Assembly: GCA_003868215.1 (NCBI GenBank)
Contig: QWDQ01000080.1
Location: 1 to 64,000 of the forward strand
Source of the DNA: Pseudophaeomoniella oleicola
Lineage: Eukaryota > Ascomycota > Eurotiomycetes > Phaeomoniellales > Phaeomoniellaceae
Length of the DNA: 64,000 bases
Direction of reading: 5' to 3'
The position numbers and the translations under genes are program-made. The notes beneath the pieces were generated by a model. It saw nothing but the letters and a program-made list of their open reading frames with translations, did no database searches and was not told where the DNA came from. Positions 34,556 through 45,731 of this stretch are shown one piece after another. The first letter of the stretch is position 1. Every line of letters begins with the position of its first letter.

Positions 34556-35327
34556 GAGCAAATGATCGCCAAACCAACATTTATTAGCTGAGGAGTTTGA
34601 AAGTGTGGTTCTAAACGGATATGATCGTGGGACGTAAAAGAGGGCCAACTACCAGGAGATCTCAGCGTCTGGAAAGCTGATGGTATTAGGCACAGGAAGA
34701 AGTTGGTTTCAACAGTTGGAAGAGAGCGGTATTATTACTTGTCTGGTTAGAGCGCTGTCCTCATCATGCTACGGTAGAAGCGTAGCCATGGAATTGAGAG
34801 ACAGCACATGACGGTTGATTTGTACTTTCGGTTTTGCAATTCCCCTTTAGTATGAGACAATGACGACAATGAATGAATCAAAGGACATTTGTATATGTTA
34901 GCATGCATATTTCTTCATCTCGAAGGTGACAGGAGATCTCTTTGTTGATTTCAAATCTACAATGGAATGCCTGATATAGGCATGCTTTTAAGGGGCAGGT
35001 GGATCGAGTGGGACGCCGGGTGATCACCCACGCAAAAGCATGACGCTGAAATCACATGGGCCAAGCTTTAGGTATCGACCTTCGCTATCGGAGGCGGGGA
35101 GCGGAGCAAGTAGTTGCCTGCATCAACTATCCTACAACTACCTACCTATGTACCTATCGACATAACTTATAATCCTCGAGCACTGGCGCAACTTGATATC
35201 TGCCTTTTGAATATTGCATATACAAGTGATCACTCTGAGTCATCCTTCATTCATACTTGAGTCCGTCGAACAGAGCCCATTACAACACCAACGCTCCGCG
35301 CCACTGTGACGCAGCACCTAACCCGCC
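34556..35327. other. Intergenic, 0.8 kb
   Basis: 3' flank of the AT-hook gene and promoter of the Atg3 gene. The sequence CTACCTACCTATGTACCTA lies near 35137. No gene is seen. Confidence 0.5.
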
Positions 35328-36503
35328 ATGAATCTCCTTCACAGTACTCTTGACGTCCTGCGCGACAAGTATGCGTTCATCAAACACACGTCTACTTTTC
35401 GACAGACTGGGCAGATCACCCCCGAGGAATTTGTTCTAGCTGGGGACTATCTCGTCTACAAGTTTCCCAGCTGGTCGTGGGCCGACGCATCCCCACCATC
35501 CAAACGAGTCTCCTATCTCCCAGAAGGAAAACAGTTTCTCGTCACAAGAGGTGTCCCATGCCATAGGCGGCTTGACGACAATTTTGCGGGAGATGCAGGG
35601 CATGAAGAGGCCATCGTGCGTGACGGTTTTGGTGGACACGCTGGTGGGAAAGGCGATACAGGCGATGGTGATGACGATGACGGCTGGCTGAGGACTGGAG
35701 GCTTGGACAAGAGTCAGGAGGCGAAAATGAGGGATGTCAGGACGGTCGATGAAGCTGGAAACATGGGGGAGAGAGAGCCGGATGATGAAGATGAGATACC
35801 AGATATGGAGGATGAAGATGACGATGATGAAGCCATCATCCGAGATCCCAAAGGCGGATCTGGGACTACTGCGTACGTTGAAGCCTATCACTGAGACTGT
35901 ACTCCAACAACTGACATACGTTACAGGCCACTTCGCACTTATACTCTTTATATTACCTACACTCCCTACTATCGAACTCCCAGACTGTACCTATCTGGTT
36001 ACCTTTCTCCTTCTGAACCACTACCGCCACATCTCATGATGGAAGACATAGTCGGCGATTACAAAGACAAGACTGTTACCCTGGAAGACTTCCCATTTTA
36101 CGATCATTCCGTCAAAATGGCGAGTGTACATCCTTGCAAACATGCTTCTGTCATGAAGGTGCTTCTTGATCGAGCAGATGCAGCACTGAAACTTCGGCTC
36201 CAAAAGATGAAGTCTGGACGGTCCTCGTCGGCTGTAGAACCGAAGACTGGCATGGAAGGCCTGATTGACGACACTGATGTCAAAATCTCGCTCCAGGAAA
36301 GAGACAAGGACAGGAGAGCCCATGCTGCGGGCGTCGCCGCAGCTGGGGGCAACGGGGGAGATGAATGGGAGGTTCTGGACGAAGATGCTGGGAACGAAGA
36401 AGAGAGAGTGGCCATCAGAGTGGATCAGTATCTCGTGGTGTTCTTGAAGTTCATGGCTAGTGTAACACCGGGGATCGAGCATGATTTTACTATGGGCGTG
36501 TAA
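35328..36503 (+). CDS. atg3: Autophagy E2-like conjugating enzyme Atg3
   Basis: Exons 35328-35872 and 35927-36503, with a 54-nt intron, give 373 residues. Atg3 takes Atg8 from Atg7 and transfers it to phosphatidylethanolamine on the forming autophagosome. The N-terminus has [21 protein letters not shown], then [20 protein letters not shown] and [15 protein letters not shown]. An acidic flexible region (about 100-175) is Gly/Asp-rich, as in other Atg3 proteins. After the splice come [19 protein letters not shown] and the catalytic [10 protein letters not shown], with Cys252 as the thioester residue. The end, [20 protein letters not shown], includes the family's C-terminal helix. Confidence 0.95.
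35873..35926 (+). other. Intron of atg3
   Basis: 54 nt, GTACGT to TTACAG. It joins GC to G (Ala) to give [11 protein letters not shown]. Without splicing the frame ends at 35894. Confidence 0.92.
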
Positions 36504-37009
36504 AGCAGGAACGACATGTTCCCTATTGTGGATGCGAAATGCGGCGCGAGAGGGGTGTCTGGTGGAACAGCCCGGCCATGCAACGAAGGACTTGTGGGCA
36601 TTTACTAGGCGTTAGAACTTACGAGATATGCATCTTGGTGTAGGTAGGAACATGGAGAACAACTTAGCAGGAGCAGTCCTCTGTTACGGGTACTCATGGT
36701 GAATACTTTCCCTGATACATTTATCATATACAACCTCAAGTCCTTGACCGACGAAAATTTCCTCACTCGCTTATTAAGCCGGCGACAACCGATCAAGTTG
36801 ACTACATTCGCATACAGAACATACAGACGGCTCAACCCCTGCTGTTGTATTAGTTGGAGCAATTACGAGTGAAGATGGTCACACTCGCCACAGCTGCTGC
36901 CAATTATGAAGTCTCGAGGCATCCTGATGGTAGTGATGGTGTAACTCGACCAACGACATTCTGCCTTCATTTTCTCGAATATCCTGCTTCCAGATATATA
37001 ACTGGCCGA
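36504..37009. other. Intergenic after atg3
   Basis: 3' flank of atg3 and sequence before the exonuclease remnant. Short frames only. Confidence 0.5.
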
Positions 37010-37750
37010 ATTGTCCTACACAACAGTGGAATCTGAGGAGAAAGTAAGGAACGTGGGGAGTGAGATCCAACAACTTCCCTCCCAACCACCATCCCTATAC
37101 ATCCATGTTGAAGACGTCAGACTGTCGCACGAGGGAAGCATTCCGATGCTCCAGATATTCGGTGCATCCTTATGACATTCATATCTCATCGATCTCTATA
37201 CTCTTCAGAACCGGGCTTTCACTACCGCAGATTTTAGTGGGACGATGTTGGGAGGCCTTTTGAATGCGACCAGTATCCCAAAAGTGGCCTTCGCTGTTCG
37301 CGATGACTCAGATGCATTATACAGTCACTTTCGGATATGTGTAGATGGTGTACATGACCTTCAATCTATAGAATTTGCCCAGCCTGGTCCTCGAGACAAT
37401 TGCGCATCTGGCCTCGGCCAATGCATCGAGAGAGATGCTGCGATGACCTTCACTGAGCGAGAAGAATTCAGATCCACCAAGGACCGTGGCTTGAAGCTTT
37501 CTGCTCCAGAGCACGGTGGTAGGTATGGTGTCCTCCTGCATCGCCCGATCAGCGGTCCTATATTGAAATAAAGCGCCCAAGACGTCCAGTGTTTGCAAAG
37601 ATTGTGGAACCTCTATTCTACTTGTCTCACTGGAAGCTTGAAAGGTCAAAGTACACCTAGAGACCACCAAACGGGCTTGATGTCATAGTAGGAGGACTAG
37701 GTATGATGGGCATGGTCAACGTACGGGTATAGGGCCTTGGAGAAGCGACG
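37010..37750 (+). pseudogene. Decayed 3'-5' exonuclease (RNase D-like) domain gene
   Basis: One frame reads VGSEIQQLPSQPPSLYIHVE, LSHEGSIPMLQIF, then YLIDLYTLQNRAFTT, IPKVAFAVRDDSDALYSHF and AQDVQCLQRLWNLYS. These are the successive blocks of the DEDD-type exonuclease domain common in fungal genomes (family wording: PSLYIDLEGVxLSRHGxIxIxQI ... IPKVFFDVRNDSDALYxHF ... YCxQDVQxLPxLW). Two in-frame stops interrupt it (TGA at 37173-37175, TAA at 37569-37571). The first acidic pair is altered (HVED for DLEG) and the start is not clear. Remnants may run to about 37750. A 49-nt GT-AG stretch could splice out the first stop, but it would delete conserved residues. Confidence 0.7.
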
Positions 37751-40457
37751 AGTCATTCTGACTATTTCGCTGAGTTTCAGGTTGGCGGTGATAGCCCCAT
37801 GGGACATGATGACCATAGCAGTCACACGATGACATCCAGTAAAGCATCCAACTTCAAGCCCCTGGCTCCTCTTGCTCCAGCTACGGCATTTGAGCCTCCC
37901 ACAGCTGTGATCAAGGTCTTACTTGTTCAAGAGATGAAGAGCCAAGTGAAAGATCAGCCAGCATCTGTTGCGACTGACGCAGGAGGAGATGAGGCTAACG
38001 GACAACAAAAGGCCGGTTTAGCGATGGATCTTAGCAAGCTTCGCCTGACTATTGAGTGATCTTGGTGAGTTGGACAACGAGCCGGAAATCTTTCAGGACG
38101 AGTTGTGGGCCTACATAAGTTCATGACAGTGATTGGGTTGATGATGCCAAGGGGCTCACGGCATGTACTGTAGATGACTACGGCTACTTTGATCATTGAA
38201 ACATCGCAGGAATTTGAACATGGCCGCTGAAAGTAGGAATCGTGGATGTGCTCGACCGCGCAGGACAGACGTCGGCTTGGCAAAATAGCGAAAAATAGAT
38301 TCCGTAAAGACTGCAACTTATCCCTCCGTCTTGCGCTGTACCATCTTGAATCGTTGCTGCTGTACGCTACCGAGTATTTATGGTTAACGACAGGGGGACA
38401 TGAGGAAGCATATTTGAGCTGCTACTGAAAAACGCTAAATGTAGTCGCTCTGGCAAAGGTTTATGGTTTTGAATGATTGTATGAACAGCATTCACAATAC
38501 TGATCATTGGATGTGGGGTGTCATGGAGTGATGTTAAGACATGGTTACAGACCCCTGTAGTGTCTTTATTACCGGAAAGACAACTCGATTCTACTTTGGA
38601 TTCAGACGTGATTGAGGATATTTGCTTGCGTATTGAATTTCTCAATGGATCTTCTGCGCATCAATAAGATAAATACCCAAACTGTACGTCGTAACCTAAC
38701 ATCGTTGTGTATACCGTAGTCCTGTACATCATCATCTGATTCATTACAAAAGGACCTGAGAGATATAATGATATCATTACGGATATTATCAATTTTTCCA
38801 ACAAGCGACCCATTATCATCATATGATTTTTAATTATACATTCAGACATGCCCAGATTAAGCTCAATTGAAATAAAAAGTCACTACTCCAGTACTCACAA
38901 AAGGTGATACCAGCAAGACCAAACCGTGAGGTTGCTATTTGATATCTCACCAAATGGACAATTTGGACGATATCCAAAGAACCGAACCAATGACATAATC
39001 TTTGAACGACCATGCGATAGAACAGGAAGATACCCGTTCCGAGATCTTACCCGTAATACACATATTCCCACAAGCGGAGACACCCACGGGATCTGCATCA
39101 AGAGAAGCACCAGTCCACGTTGGGAGAGCTACTGAATCTACAAGATGATATCCTGGCCCTACGGTTAATGTCTCCTCTCGGGAATTGCTTCTGGTAAAAT
39201 CATCGTGAATGAGAAAAGCCCTGGAAGCCGTCACCTCTGGGCTCTAATCCGACAGATTGAAGATGAGATCACAGGTCTGCAAAAGAAATGGCGTAATCTA
39301 GCGAAAAAAGATACTTGCTCCATCTATATAACATGTGATCCGTGGATTTGGAAACGTCTTGACTATGGGCACATGTTCTGTCAATATTACAGGTTTGAGA
39401 CTGAGAGGATAACGAAGCGATGTTGTGTTTGTAAGTCTATGATTGTTAGGCATGGGCGGTCGTACTTTGCGGGAATAGTCTAGGCCGCCTACTCTGTATC
39501 GTGACCAATTTTGAGAGCTCATTTAGTAGAAAATACAAATATCTCCAATAGCTGACATGTTGAAGAACACAAACCACTGCACAGTCTGTAGCATGCCAAG
39601 TCCATTGCGTAAGTATGACCTGACTGACCGGGACGGACCCTCAAGGTGCATCTTGTTCGCTGAAGTGCATACGGTAAATATCGAATCACTTCTTCACAAT
39701 GCTTACTAATTTGCATTAGTACCCAAGTTGTAATTGTGCTGATCGCCAAATGAACTCGTGTATCTGCAATGAGAATGACACAATTTCCTGCTGTTGCGTC
39801 GCCCGCTCCAACAAATCTTGCTTTCTGATACTGCTAACTCCCTAATTTACGACTGAACCACATGAGATTTCTTCGATCACACCTTCGTCCGCATGACGGG
39901 AGGCACTTCAATGCTGGGATCAGCAGGACTACTGTCGTTGATGCCTACTGGTCGAGCTCGGTGATCTCTTCAAGGGTGTGACCACCCCACTGCTTTTGTA
40001 AGACGGGCCGACACTCCCGAGGAATGGTACCGGGAATGGTACCGGGAATGGATCGCCTAGTGTAATGATACTGTGACAAGAAAGATACGATTAGCCCACG
40101 ATACCGGTGATTCAGAGATGGCCCCGCAACGGGTAATAAATTCGTTAGAGGTGATCTTTCCAAAAACAGCTAGTGTCAGGGGAATGTTACTTCCTCAGGC
40201 ATATATTGAAGTAACAATACAGTATGGTAATATTGTAACATACCTTACCTATCTTACTGTACTAATAATACCACCGGTCAATTGGTCGAAGGCCAGACCA
40301 GGGAACACACGGTAACCTATCTACTTAGGTGATTTGAGGAGATTTGAAAGTCGAGGAAGTGGAAATAGCAGAAAATTGGGAAGGTAAATCAGCAGACTGA
40401 TCTCCCTTTGGTAAAATGTGATCGTTGATGCTCTGCAGCTGCCATTCTCTTTACTAC
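37751..40457. other. Gene-free region, 2.7 kb
   Basis: Frames here are short (under about 95 codons) with no domain I recognise. A 13-bp tandem repeat (GGAATGGTACCG units) lies at about 40020-40050. The last few hundred bases should be the promoter of the LysM-CBM20 gene. Confidence 0.5.
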
Positions 40458-42789
40458 ATGCTCACGATGGCTTCTCTTCCTGCTGTCATCTTACTATGGT
40501 GCGTCGCATCTCTCGAGTTTGTGCAGGGGCAGATATTCACCCAATATGTCATACCTCACAACTGGCCCGGCATCAGCCAGAGCTGCGGGCAAGCTTTGAA
40601 TACGACTGTTGCATGCCCTAGACTTCTAGCATTCATGATTCCTGAGTAAGCAGAAGCATTTCATCATCTGACCGCTCATTGTGCTCCTACAGAGAAGGCA
40701 TGAAGCTAATCAGAAGTAGCCTTCCACGTCTGAACCCCGAAAACTTGACCTCATTATGCACAACGTCTTGCCAGAGTTCATTGAACAGCGTGAGGCAAAC
40801 GATTCAACAAGGCTGTACTGCTAGTAATGATAAGATCACTTATGATGGCATGGTCTATCCAGGTAAATGACCCTTGCTTTCGATTTCATTGCGGTCCAAA
40901 GCTGACATGTAACGCCATTAATAGCTACGTATCTTGTTGATCAATTTCTTTTCGCCTACAGCGTTTCCTGCCGCAAAGATTCGTATGTTTTATATCCTGA
41001 AGACTAAATAAACTCGCGTTAATTACAAGCACAGGAATACTGGCGTATATTGTGACACATTGTCCACCCAATGGCTCCAGCTCGATACCGTGACTTCTGC
41101 AGAGGAGTGCTCCGACTGCCAATTGGGAACTACTCAGCTTCAATTAAACTCGCCATTTGGATACGACGACGACCTCGCATCTGATTATGTATCTACTACT
41201 TCTTCTTGTGGTATTGCCAACTATCCATTCACCAAACCAGGGACATATGCACTAGGGACTGCCACCCCAACGACAACTACCGCTTCTGTCTCCGGTTCCA
41301 CTGCCACAGACTCAACACCGACGGCAACATGCTACAGCTCTTACCAAGTGCAAACAGGCGATACGTGCGACAGCATAACTGAGGCTAAAAATGTGAGCAC
41401 GTACTCTATCTGGTCACAGAATGATATAGGATCAGATTGCTCCAATCTCACAGTTGGTTCGACCTTATGCCTACAGGGTGGATGTCAGACATATCTCGTG
41501 CAGCCGACAGACACATGCGAGTCAATTATAGCAGCAAGCAACAACAATGGAACCCTTTTGACCGATGGGCAATTTGTCATTTGGAATCCAAATATTGACG
41601 TACTATGCAGAAATCTGCATCTTTGGGATAACACGTATTTTTGCCTGAGGTTGGTTCAAAATCCCTTTGCCTGTGGTAGTACGTACAGATACTCAACGAT
41701 TATCTAGCCGCCCTCTGGGATTTATTGATGGACCAGATCCTTTCGATACCTCAGACTCTAATGATACAGCCACAACCAGCGCTACCTGGTCGCCAGCCAC
41801 AGTCACAAGTGAGCCACAGCTGCCTACCGCTCCCGGTACGGTTCAAGATTGTTCAAATTATCAGAATTATCGGGCCATTGTTGCCTATCAAGACGCCTTT
41901 TATCAGCCCACTGATCCGACACCCGGTTATATCGTCAATGATTGTGATTACGTAGCCTCGGACTATGGAGTCGCCTTGGACGATTTTCTAACATGGAATC
42001 CTAGTCTGAATGCAACCAATTGCAGGCTGGCTCCAGGTTACAGCTATTGTGCTTTTCAGTCAGGTTATGGTAAGACTTCGAGAACGATGATCGAATTGAG
42101 AAGATATTAACTTGACAACAGCTGAGCCATCGCGGGTCTCGACCGATGGCTGTGTAGACATTGACCCGTCCACAGTGCCGTCAGGAACAAGCAGCGGCTG
42201 CACCTGCTATGCACGAGTATTTGGATGGGGTTTCAACGGCTCGTATACTTGTGACGACATCGTTGCAGACTACGACATCACTACTTCTCAGCTACAAAGC
42301 TGGAATCCCTGGCTTGGTTCCGATTGTGACACTGGACTTTATAGCGATCTAGAGGAGGACGACAGCAGTCGAGCCGTCTGCGTGGGTCTTGGCAGTGGCA
42401 GTGGCAGTGGCGGCGACGGCGGCGGCAGCGGTGGTGGTACAAACATCGCTTGCTCAACGAATGTTGAGGTTGCCGTCAATTTCAAACTTCTCCATACTAC
42501 CCTCTGGGGTCAGAATGACTTCGTGACCGGAAATATCACAGAGCTGACCTTCTGGTCGACATCGGCAGTTCCCCTCTCAGCAGACGGTTATACCTCCACA
42601 AGCCCGCTCTGGGCTACCACGGTGAACATATTGCCTGGAGTGTCGTTCGAGTACAAGTATTACCAGACGGAGGGCGTCGCTACAAATGTTACTTGGGAGG
42701 GAAACCAGAATACCCCTTCAGGAAATCGGATGTTCACTGTGCCATGTGATGTCACAGATGTCACAGTCAATGACCGTTGGCAAGAATAG
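40458..42789 (+). CDS. Secreted multi-LysM protein with C-terminal CBM20
   Basis: Six exons (40458-40645, 40693-40862, 40925-40982, 41035-41649, 41708-42069, 42122-42789) keep one frame and give 686 residues. A signal peptide (MLTMASLPAVILLWCVASLEFVQG) is followed by the Cys-containing N-terminal region usual in fungal multi-LysM proteins (FAYSVSCRKDSNTGVYCDTL). LysM-type modules lie at about 242-284 (YQVQTGDTCDSI), 291-342 (YLVQPTDTCESI), a degenerate one at 395-458 and another at 493-553. A Gly/Ser linker (554-571) leads to a CBM20 at about 575-684, with LLHTTLWGQNDFVTGNI, PGVSFEYKYYQTEG, VTWEGNQN and TVNDRW. LysM binds chitin or peptidoglycan, CBM20 starch. No catalytic domain, so it is a binding protein, perhaps an effector or wall component. 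Confidence 0.85.
40646..40692 (+). other. Intron 1 of the LysM-CBM20 gene
   Basis: 47 nt, GTAAGC to CTACAG, phase 2. Confidence 0.85.
40863..40924 (+). other. Intron 2 of the LysM-CBM20 gene
   Basis: 62 nt, GTAAAT to AATAG, phase 1, joining VYP to ATYLVDQ. Confidence 0.85.
40983..41034 (+). other. Intron 3 of the LysM-CBM20 gene
   Basis: 52 nt, GTATGT to CACAG, phase 2, leaving a 58-nt exon between introns 2 and 3. Confidence 0.85.
41650..41707 (+). other. Intron 4 of the LysM-CBM20 gene
   Basis: 58 nt with the weak donor GTTGGT and acceptor ATCTAG. This is the only pairing of plausible size that keeps both flanking frames (CLS to RPLGF). Confidence 0.7.
42070..42121 (+). other. Intron 5 of the LysM-CBM20 gene
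   Basis: 52 nt, GTAAGA to CAACAG, phase 1, joining SGY to AEPSRV. Confidence 0.88.
42396..42442 (+). repeat. Gly/Ser codon repeat between LysM and CBM20
   Basis: GGC/AGT/GGT-rich repeats encode GSGSGSGGDGGGSGGG, a flexible linker at the module border. Confidence 0.85.
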
Positions 42790-43534
42790 GCCGCCAGATC
42801 GAGTGCTGATGGATTAACTATACCATGGTGAAGAATATGGGGTTAGTTAGAATATTCTATGTATGGACCACAAGATTGCTTTCTACTCATTCCCAACATC
42901 CCGTCGATTTGACAACATCATGTGAAATAAAACAAAATACACTCCGTCCCCCTCGGTAGCAAAGTCGTAATTTGAAGATTGATAGCTGACACGCGAACTT
43001 CTGATAAGAACAAAAAAGGGGGTGGTGCTGCCCATACAGAAAGATTTTCACTTTTTCGAGATAGATCGGTAATTCCTGAGGGAGACACAAGGCCAAATCT
43101 CGATCGACTCGCCCCCTTCCCACCCTTTGATCATCTCCTCGGACGAAGATACAGAAGTCCCAAATCCCGCTTCTCGTCCTTTGCAATTCTCTCTAAAAAT
43201 CCCCCCCCAATCTAACCCGAATTCATCAATTCCCGAAAGGGAAAATTTTCCTGAGCCCCTCCATCATTGATGGCTAGAGGCGTAAGGGAGATTGCCTCAA
43301 TGGCGTGGGTCGGTGAGAGACTCAGGGGGAGGGGGCGGGGGTTTGAGAAGTAACGTATTGAGTCACGGATTGTGACAATTCAACTACTTTCAGGAGGCTC
43401 TTCACATCGAGCAGGGACGCTTTTTCCTAGTCAGAAACTGAAAAGTGTTAGGAGTCAAAGAGACATACGTCCCTCGATTGTAATTCTACTTTTGTTGTGA
43501 ACAACATCTCAGCATTTTTGTCTTCATCCATACG
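42790..43534. other. Intergenic, 0.7 kb
   Basis: 3' flank of the LysM-CBM20 gene and promoter of the small secreted protein. C and G tracts lie at about 43202-43209 and 43325-43340. No gene is seen. Confidence 0.5.
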
Positions 43535-44129
43535 ATGCGAAATCTTTTGACGATTATCGCCAGCATTGGCCTCCTAGGAGCATGCAGTGCGGATCAGGGT
43601 CCGAACCCAAGCCTCAGCGCTCTGCGTCTCTCTCCCGATCAGTTTGGCAGCAACTCCTCCGTCACGACGGTGCCTAATTGCCAAGGGGTCCCAAACGGCT
43701 TGTCGACAAATGGAACCTGTGCAGTGACAGGGACTATCACGAAGACCGGTGTCTATCCTATCAACATGTGGTAAGTTTTTAAACCATCTCAGAGAGAATG
43801 ACAGAGTCAATCAATGTTTATACTGACTTCTCCTTTTTTTTTTCTCCCTCTCAAGGCCGAATCAACCCCTTGTAAAGCGACCAGAGCATTGTGCAGGATA
43901 TTGCCATCGCAGAGTTGGAAATTATAGTACATCTTTTGGAGCACAGCTTATGACCGCGAACTTAACGATGGGAGCGAATTCAACGATGGGAGTCAATGGC
44001 TTGAGGAGCAACGGGACCTATGCGTGCGCGTGCTTCGACAGCAGCATCGCGACGTTGAAGGTGACCGCATCGGCGAATTCTTCAACCGTGTTTTATGATG
44101 CCAGCTGTTTTGTATGCCGGGGAAATTGA
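43535..44129 (+). CDS. Small secreted cysteine-rich protein
   Basis: Exons 43535-43770 and 43856-44129, with an 85-nt intron, give 169 residues. The signal peptide MRNLLTIIASIGLLGACSA is followed by a mature part with eight Cys: one pair in NCQGVPNGLSTNGTC, then HCAGYC, CAC and CFVC. The even count, and the clustering in CxxxC, CxC and CxxC spacings, suggest four disulfides. Several NxS/T sites are present. I do not recognise a family. Size, secretion and cysteine content fit an apoplastic effector or antimicrobial-type peptide, an inference only. The intron has a long T/C tract before TCAAG. It lies 0.7 kb downstream of, and in the same direction as, the LysM-CBM20 gene. Confidence 0.72.
43771..43855 (+). 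other. Intron of the small secreted cysteine-rich gene
   Basis: 85 nt, GTAAGT to CTCAAG, with a polypyrimidine tract. It joins TG to G (Trp) so that INMW continues PNQPLVKRPEHC. Confidence 0.8.
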
Positions 44130-44473
44130 TATCTGAAGAGGTGCAACTTGGGAATAGATCTTCGTCCCCTTCTCCTTGTCCAGCCGCTCACGGTCTTCTG
44201 AAAAATCTTTTCTCGGGATCGCATGATGGGGGACAGACAGATGGGTGTGGTCGGAGGACTAAGATGAATGTTATGAAAAGGATAACGTAGAGCATAATGT
44301 TATCCCTTCGCCGACCATTTCAAATATCTCGAGCTCTGCCCATGCATTTGTATGTCTTTTGACGAGATCCATCTTACAAATCAAGATATGTAACCCGAAT
44401 GAACAGGATTTATAGACGAATCAAGCATCAAAACTATACAGAGTCTGTAGATCTCCACACCAGGATTCGTCTT
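44130..44473. other. Short intergenic between convergent genes
   Basis: 344 bases of shared 3' flank. Nothing recognisable. Confidence 0.5.
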
Positions 44474-45731
44474 TCATCCATCCGCCATGCCGGGCAATGG
44501 TACACGAACATAGTACCACGCCATGGGAGCCATCAGCAACGCGAACACTTCAACCCACGCATCAAGTTCAACTCTTCCCCAAGAGAAGTCCTCTTCGTCT
44601 TCGTCAACGTAGTCGTCTACTTCCTCTCCTTCCCTATCGAGAGTCTCACTCTCTTCTTCTCCTTTGAAACTGTTAGCAATATCCCAAAACAAAGAAGTTC
44701 GTTTTTTCTTCTCTCCTTACCCTTATCGCTATCGAGCCAACTTATCAGATTGACATAGCCCGGGTCAGCACCTTGCTCCTCTGCAAGCACGCTCTTCATT
44801 GCATCTTCGTCTACATGCACACAGAAATCCCATCCACGATTTCGTTTGCTATACGCCGTTATATTCACTTCTGGGCTGTTGTTTTCCGGAGGAGATCTCT
44901 CTGCCATCTCTAACTCTCCTTCGGGGCGACGCCACACGGCGAACCGCTCAGTGACATCTTGTATGGAAGCGCCATCAAGCTGCTCGGAATCTTCGATGAC
45001 TGTCCATTTCAGCGAAGATTCAAGGTCAATTCCATTGTAATCTGAGAGACGTCGATGGGTTTTCTCTCGGTACATTGTCATGAAGCGATCCCAAAGGGTT
45101 TGATCGGAGTACGTGCATCGATAAATCACCCATCCCCAAGCGTGCGACCCCTCCTTGGTCAACACACTTTTTGGTACCATGTGTGAAGGGCCTCTAATCT
45201 CTCAAATATTCCATATGTCTCCTCCAATCTCTTCTCATCATCAGAAGGATCTGCCAGAGCTACGTTCCTTGTGATGTGGAACCCTTGGCGTCTTGCACTT
45301 CTCCTGATACCACAAATGGCTTTCCAAAACTTGGCTAATCCGCTCTCTACTAATACAACCCACGTGATGTCTGATCTTGTCTCCAATGACCGTACCATCG
45401 CGTCATATCTTGCAAAATCCTCATCACTCGACTCATCAGGCATCAATATTGGAGCTAGAGCACGTTCCAGCGTTTTTGAAATATAACGAGCCTCGCGTAG
45501 GGTTTTATGTTGAGAGTCGGGAATTTCTGGATATGGAAAGTATTTTGCCAAGCGCTGCAGCATTTCGCTGGTGAAAGCGGCATTCGAGCCAGTTCCAGCA
45601 ACGACACTGGAGGTGAGAAGTTGGCTCATTTTTTCTCGACGAGTGGAGGTTATGAATTCTTGTGGGTTTTTGAAAAGTAATGGCAAGAACTCGAGGGAAA
45701 AGGTTTTTGGGATGACTCTGAACATAAGCAA
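44474..45731 (-). pseudogene. Frameshifted hypothetical gene
   Basis: Two overlapping minus-strand frames hold parts of one protein. The upstream frame (45731 to about 45170) has TSEMLQRLAKYFPYPEIPDS, RSDITWVVLVESGLAKFWKA and FERLEALHTWYQK. The downstream frame (from about 45165) has TKEGSHAWGWVIYRCTYSDQ and KWTVIEDSEQLDGASIQDV. After a 59-nt intron (44720-44662) the end is WVEVFALLMAPMAWYYVRVP. The order matches a widespread fungal hypothetical family that I know only by its WGWVIYRCTY block; its function is unknown. The frames change at AAAAGTGTGTTGACC, where an extra GT (or a net 2-bp change) would explain the break. No GT-AG pair of workable length bridges it. Recent mutation or a sequencing error are both possible. 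Confidence 0.65.
44662..44720 (-). other. Intron of the frameshifted hypothetical gene
   Basis: 59 nt, GTAAGG to TTCAAAG. It joins SDKG to EEESETLDREG and leads to a typical family C-terminus. Confidence 0.65.

Noticed and set aside
41651-41707. A 25-nt intron (GTACAG...CTAG) in the LysM-CBM20 gene
   Set aside because: Frame-consistent but too short to splice; the 58-nt GTTGGT...CTAG intron keeps the frame and gives a normal LysM ending.
45159-45190. A 24-nt intron bridging the two frames of the hypothetical gene
   Set aside because: Far below any workable intron length; a 2-bp frameshift explains the data better.
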